From: Thermoanaerobaculia bacterium
GTDB taxonomy: Bacteria > Acidobacteriota > Thermoanaerobaculia > Multivoradales > JAHEKO01
DNA: 64,000 bases
Assembly: GCA_945787635.1 (NCBI GenBank)
Contig: CALZIK010000071.1
Location: 18,738-82,737 of the forward strand
Reading direction: 5' to 3'
The notes beneath the pieces were generated by a model. That model saw nothing but the letters and a program-made list of their open reading frames with translations. It had not been told where the DNA came from and ran no database searches. Shown here piece after piece: positions 1-7,727 of the stretch. How positions within the stretch are numbered: position 1 is the first letter of the stretch; every line of letters begins with the position of its first letter. The translations under genes and the position numbers were made by a program.

Positions 1-2
1 GC

Positions 3-1967
3 GGCTTAATCGAAGACGATTCCCATATTCCGGAGACCCTCAGAGCACTGGAGCGCGGTGGGGCGCCGGGAGGCGTCGAGGCGCTCGAAATTCAATACTC
101 GGGCGAGCGCACTCTGCTCCTGCCGCCTTCCGGGCTCGACCGGATCCAGCGCTATCTCGGTTTTGAGGGCGTCGCGCCCAAGCTGGACCGCCTGGGCGGA
201 ACCTCGTGGGCCCGCAAGAAGCAGCGCGTCAAGGCGGGCATGCGACGCATGGCGGGCGACTTGCTCAAGCTCTACGCCGAGCGTCAACTGGCCGAGGCAC
301 CGGTGATGGCTCCCGACAGCGACCTGCAGCGCCAGTTCGACGACGCGTTCGACTACGAGCCCACCGAAGACCAGGTCCAGGCCATCGGCGCCGTGAGGCA
401 GGATCTCGAAGCCTCGAGGCCAATGGACCGGCTGCTTTGCGGCGACGTCGGTTTCGGCAAGACCGAAGTCGCGATGCGCGCGGCGTTCAAGGTGGTTGAC
501 AGCGGCTACCAGGTGGCCGTGCTGGCGCCGACCACCATTCTCGCCGATCAACACCTGGAGACCTTCCGCAAGCGGATGGCCGGATTTCCTGTCGAGGTGG
601 ACATGGTCTCGCGTTTTCGAAGCGCGACCGAGATCGCGTTGGTGCGCGATCGGCTCCGAGCCGGCCGCGTCGACGTCCTGATCGGGACGCACCGTCTCTT
701 GAGCGCCGACCTCGAGTTCCCCAAGCTGGGGCTACTGGTCATCGACGAGGAGCAGCGTTTCGGTGTCGCCCAGAAGGAGCGTCTGCGCAAGCTCAAGAAA
801 GACGTCCACGTGCTGGCCATGACCGCGACACCCGTACCGAGGACGCTCCAGCTGTCGCTCGCGGGTGTTCGAGATCTGTCGACCATCGAAACGCCGCCTC
901 GCGATCGCATGTCGGTGGAAACGGCGATCGTGCCGTTCGGTCAACAACTGGTGCGAGAAGCCATCGAGTACGAGCTCGATCGCAACGGTCAGATCTTCTA
1001 CGTCTACAACCGGGTCGAGAGCATCGAGGAGATGTCCGAGCAATTGCAGGAGATCTGCCCGCGAGCGCGAATCGTCATAGGTCACGGTCAGCTGGGCGAG
1101 GGCGAGCTGGCGCGGCGGATGCACGCTTTTACCGATGGGGAATACGACGTACTGCTGGCGAGCACGATCATCGAGAACGGCATCGACATCCCCAACGTCA
1201 ATACCATTCTCGTGCATCGCGCCGATCGGTTCGGATTGGCCCAGCTCTACCAGTTGCGCGGTCGGGTCGGCCGTAGCCGGCGGCTGGCGTATTGTTATCT
1301 GTTGACGCCTCCTCGGCAGTCGCTCACCGCACTGTCGCGCAAGCGCCTGGAAGCGATCCGCGAGTTTACCGAGCTGGGCGCGGGTTTTCGGGTCGCGGCG
1401 CGCGACCTCGAGATTCGTGGCGCCGGCGACCTTCTGGGTGCCGAGCAGAGCGGCCATATCGAGGCGGTCGGGTTGGAGACCTACCTCAAGATGCTGGAAG
1501 AGACGGTGCGCGAGCTGCAGGGCGAAGAGATCGCCGAGACAGTGTCGACCGCGGTCGAGATGCCCTTCGAGCTCAGCGTGCCCGAGGGCTACATCGCCGA
1601 ACAGAACCTGAGGCTCGAGCTCTATCGCCAGATCGCCGCGGGAAAAGCCTCACCCGACGAGCTGGTCGCCGAGCTGCGCGACCGGTTTGGCGAGCCGCCG
1701 GAAGCGGTTCATCGACTGCTCGAGGTGTCGGCTCTCAAACAGCTTGCCGAGGGGTTGCGTATTCAGTCGGTCACCGGCGGCTCGGGCGTGCTCAAGATTC
1801 GGTTCAGGCAGGACACGCGGATCGAGGCCGAGCAGCTGATTCGATTCGTCGGCGAGCGCCCGGAGCTGACCTTCAGCCCGACCGGAGTGCTAACTTGGAC
1901 CGGCGTGCCCGACGACAACCTGGTGGCGCGCGCGCGTGAAGCCCTGGAAGTGCTGGCGCCACAGTGA
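3..1967 (+). CDS. mfd: Transcription-repair coupling factor Mfd (C-terminal part, truncated by window edge)
   Basis: Mfd displaces stalled RNA polymerase from DNA lesions and recruits UvrA. About 654 residues are visible. The frame is open from base 3 with no start, so the N-terminal UvrB-like part lies outside the window. The first visible residues match the RNA-polymerase-interacting region (APKLDRLGG, then WARKKQRVK). The translocase core follows, with Walker A GDVGFGKTEVA, the DEEQ box in VIDEEQRFGV, motif III TATPVPRTLQ and motif VI RVGRSRRLAYCY. A C-terminal TRCF domain comes last. The stop codon overlaps the GTG start of the next gene (GTGA). The family is certain; only the left end is missing. 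Confidence 0.97.
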   Translation, partial: GLIEDDSHIPETLRALERGGAPGGVEALEIQYSGERTLLLPPSGLDRIQRYLGFEGVAPKLDRLGGTSWARKKQRVKAGMRRMAGDLLKLYAERQLAEAPVMAPDSDLQRQFDDAFDYEPTEDQVQAIGAVRQDLEASRPMDRLLCGDVGFGKTEVAMRAAFKVVDSGYQVAVLAPTTILADQHLETFRKRMAGFPVEVDMVSRFRSATEIALVRDRLRAGRVDVLIGTHRLLSADLEFPKLGLLVIDEEQRFGVAQKERLRKLKKDVHVLAMTATPVPRTLQLSLAGVRDLSTIETPPRDRMSVETAIVPFGQQLVREAIEYELDRNGQIFYVYNRVESIEEMSEQLQEICPRARIVIGHGQLGEGELARRMHAFTDGEYDVLLASTIIENGIDIPNVNTILVHRADRFGLAQLYQLRGRVGRSRRLAYCYLLTPPRQSLTALSRKRLEAIREFTELGAGFRVAARDLEIRGAGDLLGAEQSGHIEAVGLETYLKMLEETVRELQGEEIAETVSTAVEMPFELSVPEGYIAEQNLRLELYRQIAAGKASPDELVAELRDRFGEPPEAVHRLLEVSALKQLAEGLRIQSVTGGSGVLKIRFRQDTRIEAEQLIRFVGERPELTFSPTGVLTWTGVPDDNLVARAREALEVLAPQ

Positions 1968-2794
1968 ACCACACGATCGCCAATCCGATTGCCGCAGCCG
2001 CCGTCCTCCTGCTGGCGGCGGGTTGCGGACCGGGCGCTCCCGCCGCCGACGTTGCCGCGCAGGTCGGCGCCCAGCGAGTGCCCTACGCCGAGTTCGAGGC
2101 CTATCTGGCCGCCAATGCGATTGTGGATGCTCCCTCGCTCGACAGCCGGGTCCTTTCCCGCCTCCTCGACCAGTTCCTCGACGAACTGCTTTTGAGGCGG
2201 CTCGCCGAGGAGGAGGGCATGCCCGGTGGCGCCAGCCGAGCAGGAGTTGCGGAGCTGGTCGCCCAGGCCAGCCAGGCGGTCGAGCGCGCCGAGATCGACC
2301 AGTTCTTCAACACCAATCGCGACCGCTTTCAAGAGCCGGAGCGAGTGCGCGTGCGACAGATCCTGGTGGAGGACCGCGGCACCGCCGAGCTCGCCGCTCG
2401 AGAGCTTGCCTCCGGCGCGCCCTTCGAGGACGTGGCTCGCGAGCTTTCGCAAGGCCCTAAGGCAAAGCTGGGCGGAGACCAGGGTGTTCTGGGTCGAGAG
2501 GACCTGCCGCCCGAGATCGCGGATCGGATTTTCGGTCTGGCGGCGGACGAGGTCAGCGAGATCGTCGCCGCCGACTATGGCTTCCATATCTTTCAGGTTA
2601 CGGAGCGGCTCGCGCCCACGGACATGCCTCTTGAGGCGGTGGAGCCGACGATCCTCGACGAGCTTAGGGACCGCAAACGCGGCCAGGCCATCACCGCTCT
2701 CCGCGAGCGGGCCGCCAAGCGGTACAATGCCAGCGTTTACTCGAGGAACCTGCCGTTCCGGTACGAGGGGCGATACCAGGGGAAAAATGGATAG
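1964..2794 (+). CDS. Parvulin-type peptidyl-prolyl isomerase, secreted or lipid-anchored
   Basis: A 276-residue exported foldase. The N-terminus has a hydrophobic segment ending LLLAAGC at Cys21. This resembles a lipobox, but position -3 is Ala, so lipidation is only probable. A central helical SurA-like part (about 30-110) is followed by a PpiC rotamase domain (about 125-220) with VRVRQILVED, GGDQGVLGREDLP and YGFHIFQVTE. The GTG start overlaps the mfd stop by four bases and the gene overlaps the next PPIase by eight, so the three are probably cotranscribed. It should act on outer-membrane or periplasmic clients. The exact orthology to SurA, PrsA or PpiD is not resolved. Confidence 0.85.
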   Translation: MNHTIANPIAAAAVLLLAAGCGPGAPAADVAAQVGAQRVPYAEFEAYLAANAIVDAPSLDSRVLSRLLDQFLDELLLRRLAEEEGMPGGASRAGVAELVAQASQAVERAEIDQFFNTNRDRFQEPERVRVRQILVEDRGTAELAARELASGAPFEDVARELSQGPKAKLGGDQGVLGREDLPPEIADRIFGLAADEVSEIVAADYGFHIFQVTERLAPTDMPLEAVEPTILDELRDRKRGQAITALRERAAKRYNASVYSRNLPFRYEGRYQGKNG

Positions 2795-3863
2795 AAAACG
2801 CATTCTCACGGCCGCACTGCTGGTGGCCGCGCAAGCACTGTTGCCAACCGGGCCAGCGATGGCCGAAACCAACCGAATCGTGCTTCGGGTCAACGATCGG
2901 ATCGCGACCCTCTATGACTACGAGAAGCTGAAGCTGGACCGCATTCGAAACCTGGCCCGATCGAACCTCTCCGAGGAAGAGCGCCAACAGCTGATGGCGC
3001 AGGTCGGACCCGAGACCATGCGCGCGCTTTTCGAAGAGATGCTGCTGCTGTCGCGCGCCGATCAGCTCTCGATCAGGATCCCGCCGTCCGAGCTGCAGGC
3101 GGCGCTCGAGAGAACCAAGGAGAGCTTCGGTATTCGAACCGACGAAGAATACGAAGAGGCGTTGCGCCAGTCGGGCATGACCCGCGACGCTCTTCGCCAG
3201 CAGATCGAAAACGGCATGAGGATGCGTGAGGTTTTCGGGATCGAGGTGTACTCGGATATCGCCGTGGAGGAAGAAGACCTTCGCCGCTACTACGGGAATC
3301 ACCCAGAGGAGTTCCGGACCCAGGCGGCGCTTCAGCTGCGCGAGGTCGTCGTGCTCGAGTCGAGCACGCTCGACTCGAGCGAACGAAGTGAGCTGGCCCA
3401 GAGGCTCCGGGAGGCGATCGCGGCGGGTGAAGCCGAGGCTCTACTCATGGAATCCGAGGCGGCGGGCTCGACCACCGGCTGGATTGACCTGGGCTGGGTC
3501 CAGGTTGGAGATCTGGACCCGCAACTGGAGGGCGCGGTCGAGAAGCTCGAGGCCGGGCAGGTAAGCGAGGCCACAGCGGCCCGGGGCGGGCTCCACTTGC
3601 TGCAGCTGGTCGAGCGTCGAGACGCGCGGCTCAGGGAGTTCTCGGAGGTACGCCAGGAGCTCGCGGCCGCCGAGCGCGACCGGCGTTTTCAGAAGAAGCA
3701 GGCCGAGTACATGAGCCGGCTCGAGAAGACCGCGTTCATCGTGTCGAATCCGCCACCCGAAGCGGCTGACTATCGTGGCCAGGGGGGCGACGCACCCTCT
3801 CCGAGCGACGGTCTGGCACCGGTGTCGGAGCCGACCGAAAGCACCGCGGCCGAGAGCGGGTAA
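2787..3863 (+). CDS. SurA-like periplasmic chaperone/peptidyl-prolyl isomerase
   Basis: The start is the ATG at 2787, preceded by AGGGGAA. The open frame continues far upstream, but that part is a shadow of the previous gene. The 358-residue product begins with a signal peptide (MDRKRILTAALLVAAQ, cleavage probably after AMA). The SurA N-terminal chaperone domain follows (RIVLRVNDRIATLYDYEKL and the helical part to about 190), then a PPIase-like domain (LQLREVVVLESS to HLLQLVERRD). The acidic, Ser/Pro-rich tail is probably disordered. It overlaps the preceding PPIase by eight bases, so the pair may work together on envelope proteins. Unlike E. coli SurA, only one rotamase-like domain is visible. 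Confidence 0.85.
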   Translation: MDRKRILTAALLVAAQALLPTGPAMAETNRIVLRVNDRIATLYDYEKLKLDRIRNLARSNLSEEERQQLMAQVGPETMRALFEEMLLLSRADQLSIRIPPSELQAALERTKESFGIRTDEEYEEALRQSGMTRDALRQQIENGMRMREVFGIEVYSDIAVEEEDLRRYYGNHPEEFRTQAALQLREVVVLESSTLDSSERSELAQRLREAIAAGEAEALLMESEAAGSTTGWIDLGWVQVGDLDPQLEGAVEKLEAGQVSEATAARGGLHLLQLVERRDARLREFSEVRQELAAAERDRRFQKKQAEYMSRLEKTAFIVSNPPPEAADYRGQGGDAPSPSDGLAPVSEPTESTAAESG

Positions 3864-3936
3864 ACGCCGCCCGAGCGCGCACGCCCCACGCTCGCTCGCG
3901 TTGGTTTTACGCCCCGTTTTCGGGTCTGCCGAGATG

Positions 3937-3970
3937 TGGACCAAAATGGACAGAAGTGGAGCCCGATGGT
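3937..3970 (+). promoter_or_regulatory. MraZ operator: four TGG repeats at exact 10-bp period
   Basis: The tetramers TGGA, TGGA, TGGA and TGGT start at 3937, 3947, 3957 and 3967, each separated by six bases. The 10-bp spacing puts all four on one face of the helix. MraZ proteins of other bacteria bind direct repeats of a TGG-containing box with this spacing upstream of mraZ, so this is read as the autoregulatory operator of the dcw cluster. The mraZ ATG lies 39 bases beyond the last repeat. No convincing -35/-10 pair was identified around it. Confidence 0.8.
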
Positions 3971-4008
3971 AAAGTCGGTCGGGTTTCCGAAGAAGGTGAC
4001 GTCTGCTC

Positions 4009-4449
4009 ATGTTTCGTGGAAGTGCGCCAGCCAAGATCGACGACAAGGGGCGGCTGAAAGTCCCGACGTCGTTTCGCCGTTTGCTCGAAGAGCGCTATGG
4101 CCGAGAGGTCTTCATCACCTCCGTCGTCGGTGATTCCGTCCAGCTCTATCCGCTGGCCGTCTGGGAGGATTTCGAGCTGCGACTCGCCAACCTTCCATCC
4201 ACGGATCGCACCAAGCGCCGCTACCTCGAGCGCGTGGCCTACTTCGGCCAGCAGGCGCGGCTCGACTCCCAAGGGCGAGTCGTGGTCCCGCCGCTTCTGC
4301 GGGAGAGCGCCGACATGACCGGCGAAGTGGTGGTTGCCGGGCGCCTGGATCACCTCGAGGTCTGGAACCACGAGCGATTGCTGGCGCGCTTCCGGGATCA
4401 GCCCTTCACCGATGACGATTTCGAGTATCTGAGCGAACGCGGGATCTGA
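4009..4449 (+). CDS. mraZ: Transcriptional regulator MraZ
   Basis: A DNA-binding regulator of the dcw cluster, 146 residues, which is the usual size. It has the two AbrB/SpoVT-like swapped-hairpin motifs: IDDKGRLKVP at about 10-19 and LDSQGRVVVP at about 85-94. The ATG is preceded by GAAGGTGA at 3990-3997. It opens the dcw cluster and is preceded by its own operator repeats (3937-3970). In other bacteria MraZ represses this operon as a ring-shaped oligomer. A 30-base gap separates it from rsmH. Confidence 0.97.
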   Translation: MFRGSAPAKIDDKGRLKVPTSFRRLLEERYGREVFITSVVGDSVQLYPLAVWEDFELRLANLPSTDRTKRRYLERVAYFGQQARLDSQGRVVVPPLLRESADMTGEVVVAGRLDHLEVWNHERLLARFRDQPFTDDDFEYLSERGI

Positions 4450-4479
4450 CCCGCATCGAACTCCATTGAAGCGACTTGC

Positions 4480-5412
4480 GTGCAGCACATACCAGTTCTT
4501 CTCGGCGAGGTTCTCGCCTACCTCCAACCCGAGCGCGGCGGGTTGTTCGTGGATTGCACGGTCGGTCTGGGTGGTCACTGCGAAGCGATTCTCGAACGCC
4601 ACTCGGACGCCCGCGTGCTGGGTATCGACCGTGATCCGAGAGCGCTCGAGATGGCTCGCGAGCGCTTGCGGGTCTTCGGCTCGCGAGTGCGGCTGGTCGA
4701 GGCCGACTTCGGCGATCTCGCGCGAGTCCTCGCCGACGAAGGCGCGGAGCCCGCGGCCGGAGTGCTCGCGGACCTTGGAGTCTCGACGCTGCAGCTCGAC
4801 ACCGCCGCGCGGGGTTTCAGCTTCAGACGGGATGGGCCGCTCGATATGCGCATGGGAAACCAAGGTCCGACGGCAGCAGACGTCGTCAACAAATATTCGG
4901 AGGAAGCGTTGCGAAACATCATTTGGGAGTACGGCGAAGAACGACAGGCTCGTCGAATAGCGAGGGCACTGACAGAGGCTCGCGATGAAAGGCCGCTCGA
5001 GACCACCGATGACCTGAAGCGGGTCGTCTATCGAGCCAAGGGACGCTCTTCCGGACGGCCCGGCCGAAGGGAGGGGCGTGTGGATCCTGCAACCCGGGTC
5101 TTTCAAGCTCTCAGAATCGAGGTGAACCGTGAGCTCGCGCGTCTCGAGCAGCTGCTCGAGGATGTCGTGAAGCTGATCGAGAGCGAGGGTAGGTTGGTGG
5201 TGATCTCGTACCACAGCCTCGAGGATCGCCTGGTCAAGAACTCACTTCGCAATCTCGCTCGCGGGAAGATCGACGAGATCACCGGCCGGTCTCACTCCGA
5301 GACCAAAGTGATCGAGGTCCTGACCAAGAAGCCGGTTCGGCCCACCGCAGAGGAAGTGGCGGTCAACCCGCGAGCCCGTTCGGCTCGGCTTCGCGCGGCC
5401 CGGAGGCTTTAG
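4480..5412 (+). CDS. rsmH: 16S rRNA (cytosine-1402-N4) methyltransferase RsmH
   Basis: RsmH (MraW) N4-methylates C1402 in the 30S P-site using S-adenosylmethionine. The 310 residues are normal for the family. MQHIPVLLGEVLAYL is the canonical N-terminus, which supports the GTG start at 4480. The SAM-binding motif DCTVGLGGHCEAIL lies at 25-38. GVLADLGVSTLQLD and the RGFSF...PLDMRM block follow, and the C-terminal signature is VVISYHSLEDRLVK. It is the second gene of the dcw cluster and ends eight bases before ftsL. Confidence 0.97.
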   Translation: MQHIPVLLGEVLAYLQPERGGLFVDCTVGLGGHCEAILERHSDARVLGIDRDPRALEMARERLRVFGSRVRLVEADFGDLARVLADEGAEPAAGVLADLGVSTLQLDTAARGFSFRRDGPLDMRMGNQGPTAADVVNKYSEEALRNIIWEYGEERQARRIARALTEARDERPLETTDDLKRVVYRAKGRSSGRPGRREGRVDPATRVFQALRIEVNRELARLEQLLEDVVKLIESEGRLVVISYHSLEDRLVKNSLRNLARGKIDEITGRSHSETKVIEVLTKKPVRPTAEEVAVNPRARSARLRAARRL

Positions 5413-5419
5413 TCGAGAC

Positions 5420-5764
5420 GTGAAGCGCGCCTATGCCGTGGTACGGCCGGTCTTCAATGACTATCTGATCCGAGAGCGCGATCGCCGCCGCCGCCGGGAC
5501 CTCCTGTGGGTGGCGGCGGTTCTGCTTCCCGTGGCGGTCTGCGCTCTGGTCTACGTTTGGCTCCACGTCGAGGTCTTGCGCGTCGGATACCGGATTCACG
5601 AGCTCGAGCAGCAGCTCGAGCAACGGGTGGAGCTCGAACGCCGGCTCGGCCTCGAGGCCGCATATCTCCAGAGCCCGCGGCGAATCGAAGAGCGTGCGGT
5701 ACGAGAGCTGGGCATGTCGGCCCCGGACTCCGAGCAGCTCTTGTTCGTGGAGGCGACGCCGTGA
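5420..5764 (+). CDS. ftsL: Cell division protein FtsL
   Basis: A 114-residue bitopic inner-membrane divisome protein. A basic cytoplasmic N-terminus (RERDRRRRRD) is followed by one transmembrane helix at about 29-49 and a periplasmic leucine-zipper-like coiled coil at about 55-82 (IHELEQQLEQRVELERRLG). Sequence conservation in this family is low, so the call rests on size, topology and position between rsmH and ftsI. The start is GTG. Its stop overlaps the GTG of ftsI (GTGA). With FtsB and FtsQ it would regulate the FtsWI synthase. No ftsB is seen in the window. Confidence 0.88.
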   Translation: MKRAYAVVRPVFNDYLIRERDRRRRRDLLWVAAVLLPVAVCALVYVWLHVEVLRVGYRIHELEQQLEQRVELERRLGLEAAYLQSPRRIEERAVRELGMSAPDSEQLLFVEATP

Positions 5765-7713
5765 ACATCCGGTTGGCCGCCTTTCTGATCGCGATGGCTC
5801 TTTGGACAGCCGTCATTTCGGCTCGACTGGTCGAGTTGCAGGTCGTCGAGCACGAGGCCTACGCGAAGCGCGCCCTGGATCAACAGCAGAAAACCGTCGA
5901 GCTGGCGCCCCCCAGGGGCACGCTCTTCGACGCGCGCGGGCGCAAGCTGGCCGTCTCGGTCGCGGTGGACTCGGCCTATGTGCTGCCCCACGAGGTGGCG
6001 GATGCTGAAGCGGCGGCCCAACGGATCGCGGAGGTTTTGGGCTGGTCGAAAAAAACGGTTCTCGCGCGCCTGACCGACGATCGTCGCTGGCTCTGGCTGG
6101 CCCGCCAGCTCGATCCGCCGGCCGCAGACGCACTGCACGCGCTCGACCTCGAGGGTGTCAACTTCGTCAGCGAGAGCAAGCGGTTCTATCCGCTCGAGGA
6201 GATGGCCGGACCGGTTCTGGGTTTCGTGGGTACCGATCACTCGGGGCTGGCAGGGTTGGAGGCGACCTACGATTCGGTGGTCTCCGGTGAGCCGGTGCGG
6301 CGCAAGCTCCTGAGGGACGCTCTCGACGGTCGGGTGGTGGCGCCCGGGTTCTCGTTCATCGACGCCGCGCCTGGAGCCGATCTGCACCTGACTCTCGACG
6401 CGACGGTGCAGTACGTGGTCGAGGACGAGCTGGGGCGAGCTCTCGATGCCACCGGCGCCAAGTCGGGAGTGGTCGTGATGCTGCGGCCCGAGACCGGAGC
6501 GGTTCTGGCGATGGCGTCGTTGCCGGCCTTTGATCCCAACCGGTTCGGCGCCTATGACTCGAGCCAATGGAAAAACGCCGCGATCGAAAGCGCCTACGAG
6601 CCCGGCTCCACCTTCAAGGCGGTGGTCGCTTCCGCGGTCCTCGACCGGAACCTCGTCGATCCGATGGACGTAATCGACTGCGAGCAAGGTGCGATCACCC
6701 TCGGATCGACCAGGATCGGGGATCACAAGCGTTTTGGCAAGCTGACCTTTCGCGAGGTAGTCGCGCGGTCGAGCAATGTCGGCGCGATCAAGACCGGGCT
6801 GCTGCTCGAGCGCTCCGACTTCTACGACGCCGTGCGCCGGTTCGGATTCGGGGACGGGACCGGCATCGACTTGCCGGGTGAGAGCGCGGGCATCGTGCGC
6901 CCGGTCGAGAGATGGTCGAAGTACGAAGCGGCCTATCTGTCGATCGGCCAGGGAGTCTCGGTGACGCCGCTGCAGCTGGCCAGGGCTTTCGGCGCCCTTG
7001 CCAACGGTGGCTATCTGGTCGAGCCGCATTTGGTCGGTTTCATAGATCGAGGCGGTCGCCGGCTGAGTCCGGAGCGCTCTGCTCCGAGCGGCCCGATCGC
7101 GGGCGCGTCGACGCTGCGGTCATTGACTCGTCTGCTCGAGGCAGTGGTCGAGGAAGGCGGGGGAACCGCAGCGGCGGTTGCCGGCTACCGGGTCGCCGGC
7201 AAGACCGGCACGGCCCAGAAGGCGCAGCCGGGAGCCGGCTATTTCGCCGATCGCCATGTGGCGAGCTTTGTCGGTTTCGTTCCGTCCCGCGCGCCCGAGG
7301 TCGTGGCGCTGGTGATTCTCGACGAGCCCAAGGGGAAATACTACGGAGGCGAAGTGGCCGCTCCGGTTTTCAGCGCCATCATGACGCGAGTCCTGCCCTA
7401 TCTGGGAGTGGCGCCCGGTGTTGCGGAGCCTCCGCCCGGTCGGTTCGAGCCCGCGAGCCCGGTGGCGGAGAGCCCGCCGGCGCTGCTGGTCAGAACCGTA
7501 CCTCCCGAACCGGTCGAGGGCGCGGGTACCTACGACTCGGTTCCCGACTTGCGCGGATTGACGGCGAGAGAGGCAATCGGAGAGCTGGCGAGAGCGGGCC
7601 TGGTTCCCACGCTCCACGGCAGTGGATTCGTCGAAGCTCAGGTTCCGCTACCGGGTCAACCGCTGGAGCAAGCCGGAGGAAAGGTCGAACTCTGGCTCGG
7701 AGCGAGATCTTGA
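5761..7713 (+). CDS. ftsI: Septal peptidoglycan transpeptidase FtsI (PBP3) with a C-terminal PASTA domain
   Basis: Class B penicillin-binding protein that cross-links septal peptidoglycan. The GTG at 5761, overlapping the ftsL stop, gives 650 residues starting just before the membrane anchor (about 3-20). The same frame is open further upstream, but that would run through ftsL. The non-catalytic pedestal includes PPRGTLFDARGRKLA. The transpeptidase has the nucleophile Ser283 in STFK, SSN at 337-339 and KTG at 481-483. After a Pro-rich linker a PASTA domain covers about 588-648 (SVPDLRGLTAREAIGELARA). PASTA is typical of PBPs from Gram-positives and some deep Gram-negative phyla and is lacking in E. 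coli FtsI. Confidence 0.96.
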   Translation: MNIRLAAFLIAMALWTAVISARLVELQVVEHEAYAKRALDQQQKTVELAPPRGTLFDARGRKLAVSVAVDSAYVLPHEVADAEAAAQRIAEVLGWSKKTVLARLTDDRRWLWLARQLDPPAADALHALDLEGVNFVSESKRFYPLEEMAGPVLGFVGTDHSGLAGLEATYDSVVSGEPVRRKLLRDALDGRVVAPGFSFIDAAPGADLHLTLDATVQYVVEDELGRALDATGAKSGVVVMLRPETGAVLAMASLPAFDPNRFGAYDSSQWKNAAIESAYEPGSTFKAVVASAVLDRNLVDPMDVIDCEQGAITLGSTRIGDHKRFGKLTFREVVARSSNVGAIKTGLLLERSDFYDAVRRFGFGDGTGIDLPGESAGIVRPVERWSKYEAAYLSIGQGVSVTPLQLARAFGALANGGYLVEPHLVGFIDRGGRRLSPERSAPSGPIAGASTLRSLTRLLEAVVEEGGGTAAAVAGYRVAGKTGTAQKAQPGAGYFADRHVASFVGFVPSRAPEVVALVILDEPKGKYYGGEVAAPVFSAIMTRVLPYLGVAPGVAEPPPGRFEPASPVAESPPALLVRTVPPEPVEGAGTYDSVPDLRGLTAREAIGELARAGLVPTLHGSGFVEAQVPLPGQPLEQAGGKVELWLGARS

Positions 7714-7727
7714 GGATCGAAGAGGTC

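Noticed and set aside
3907..5214. A 435-residue minus-strand open frame opposite mraZ and rsmH.
   Set aside because: It covers the MraZ operator and two conserved genes on the other strand; no motif or ribosome site.
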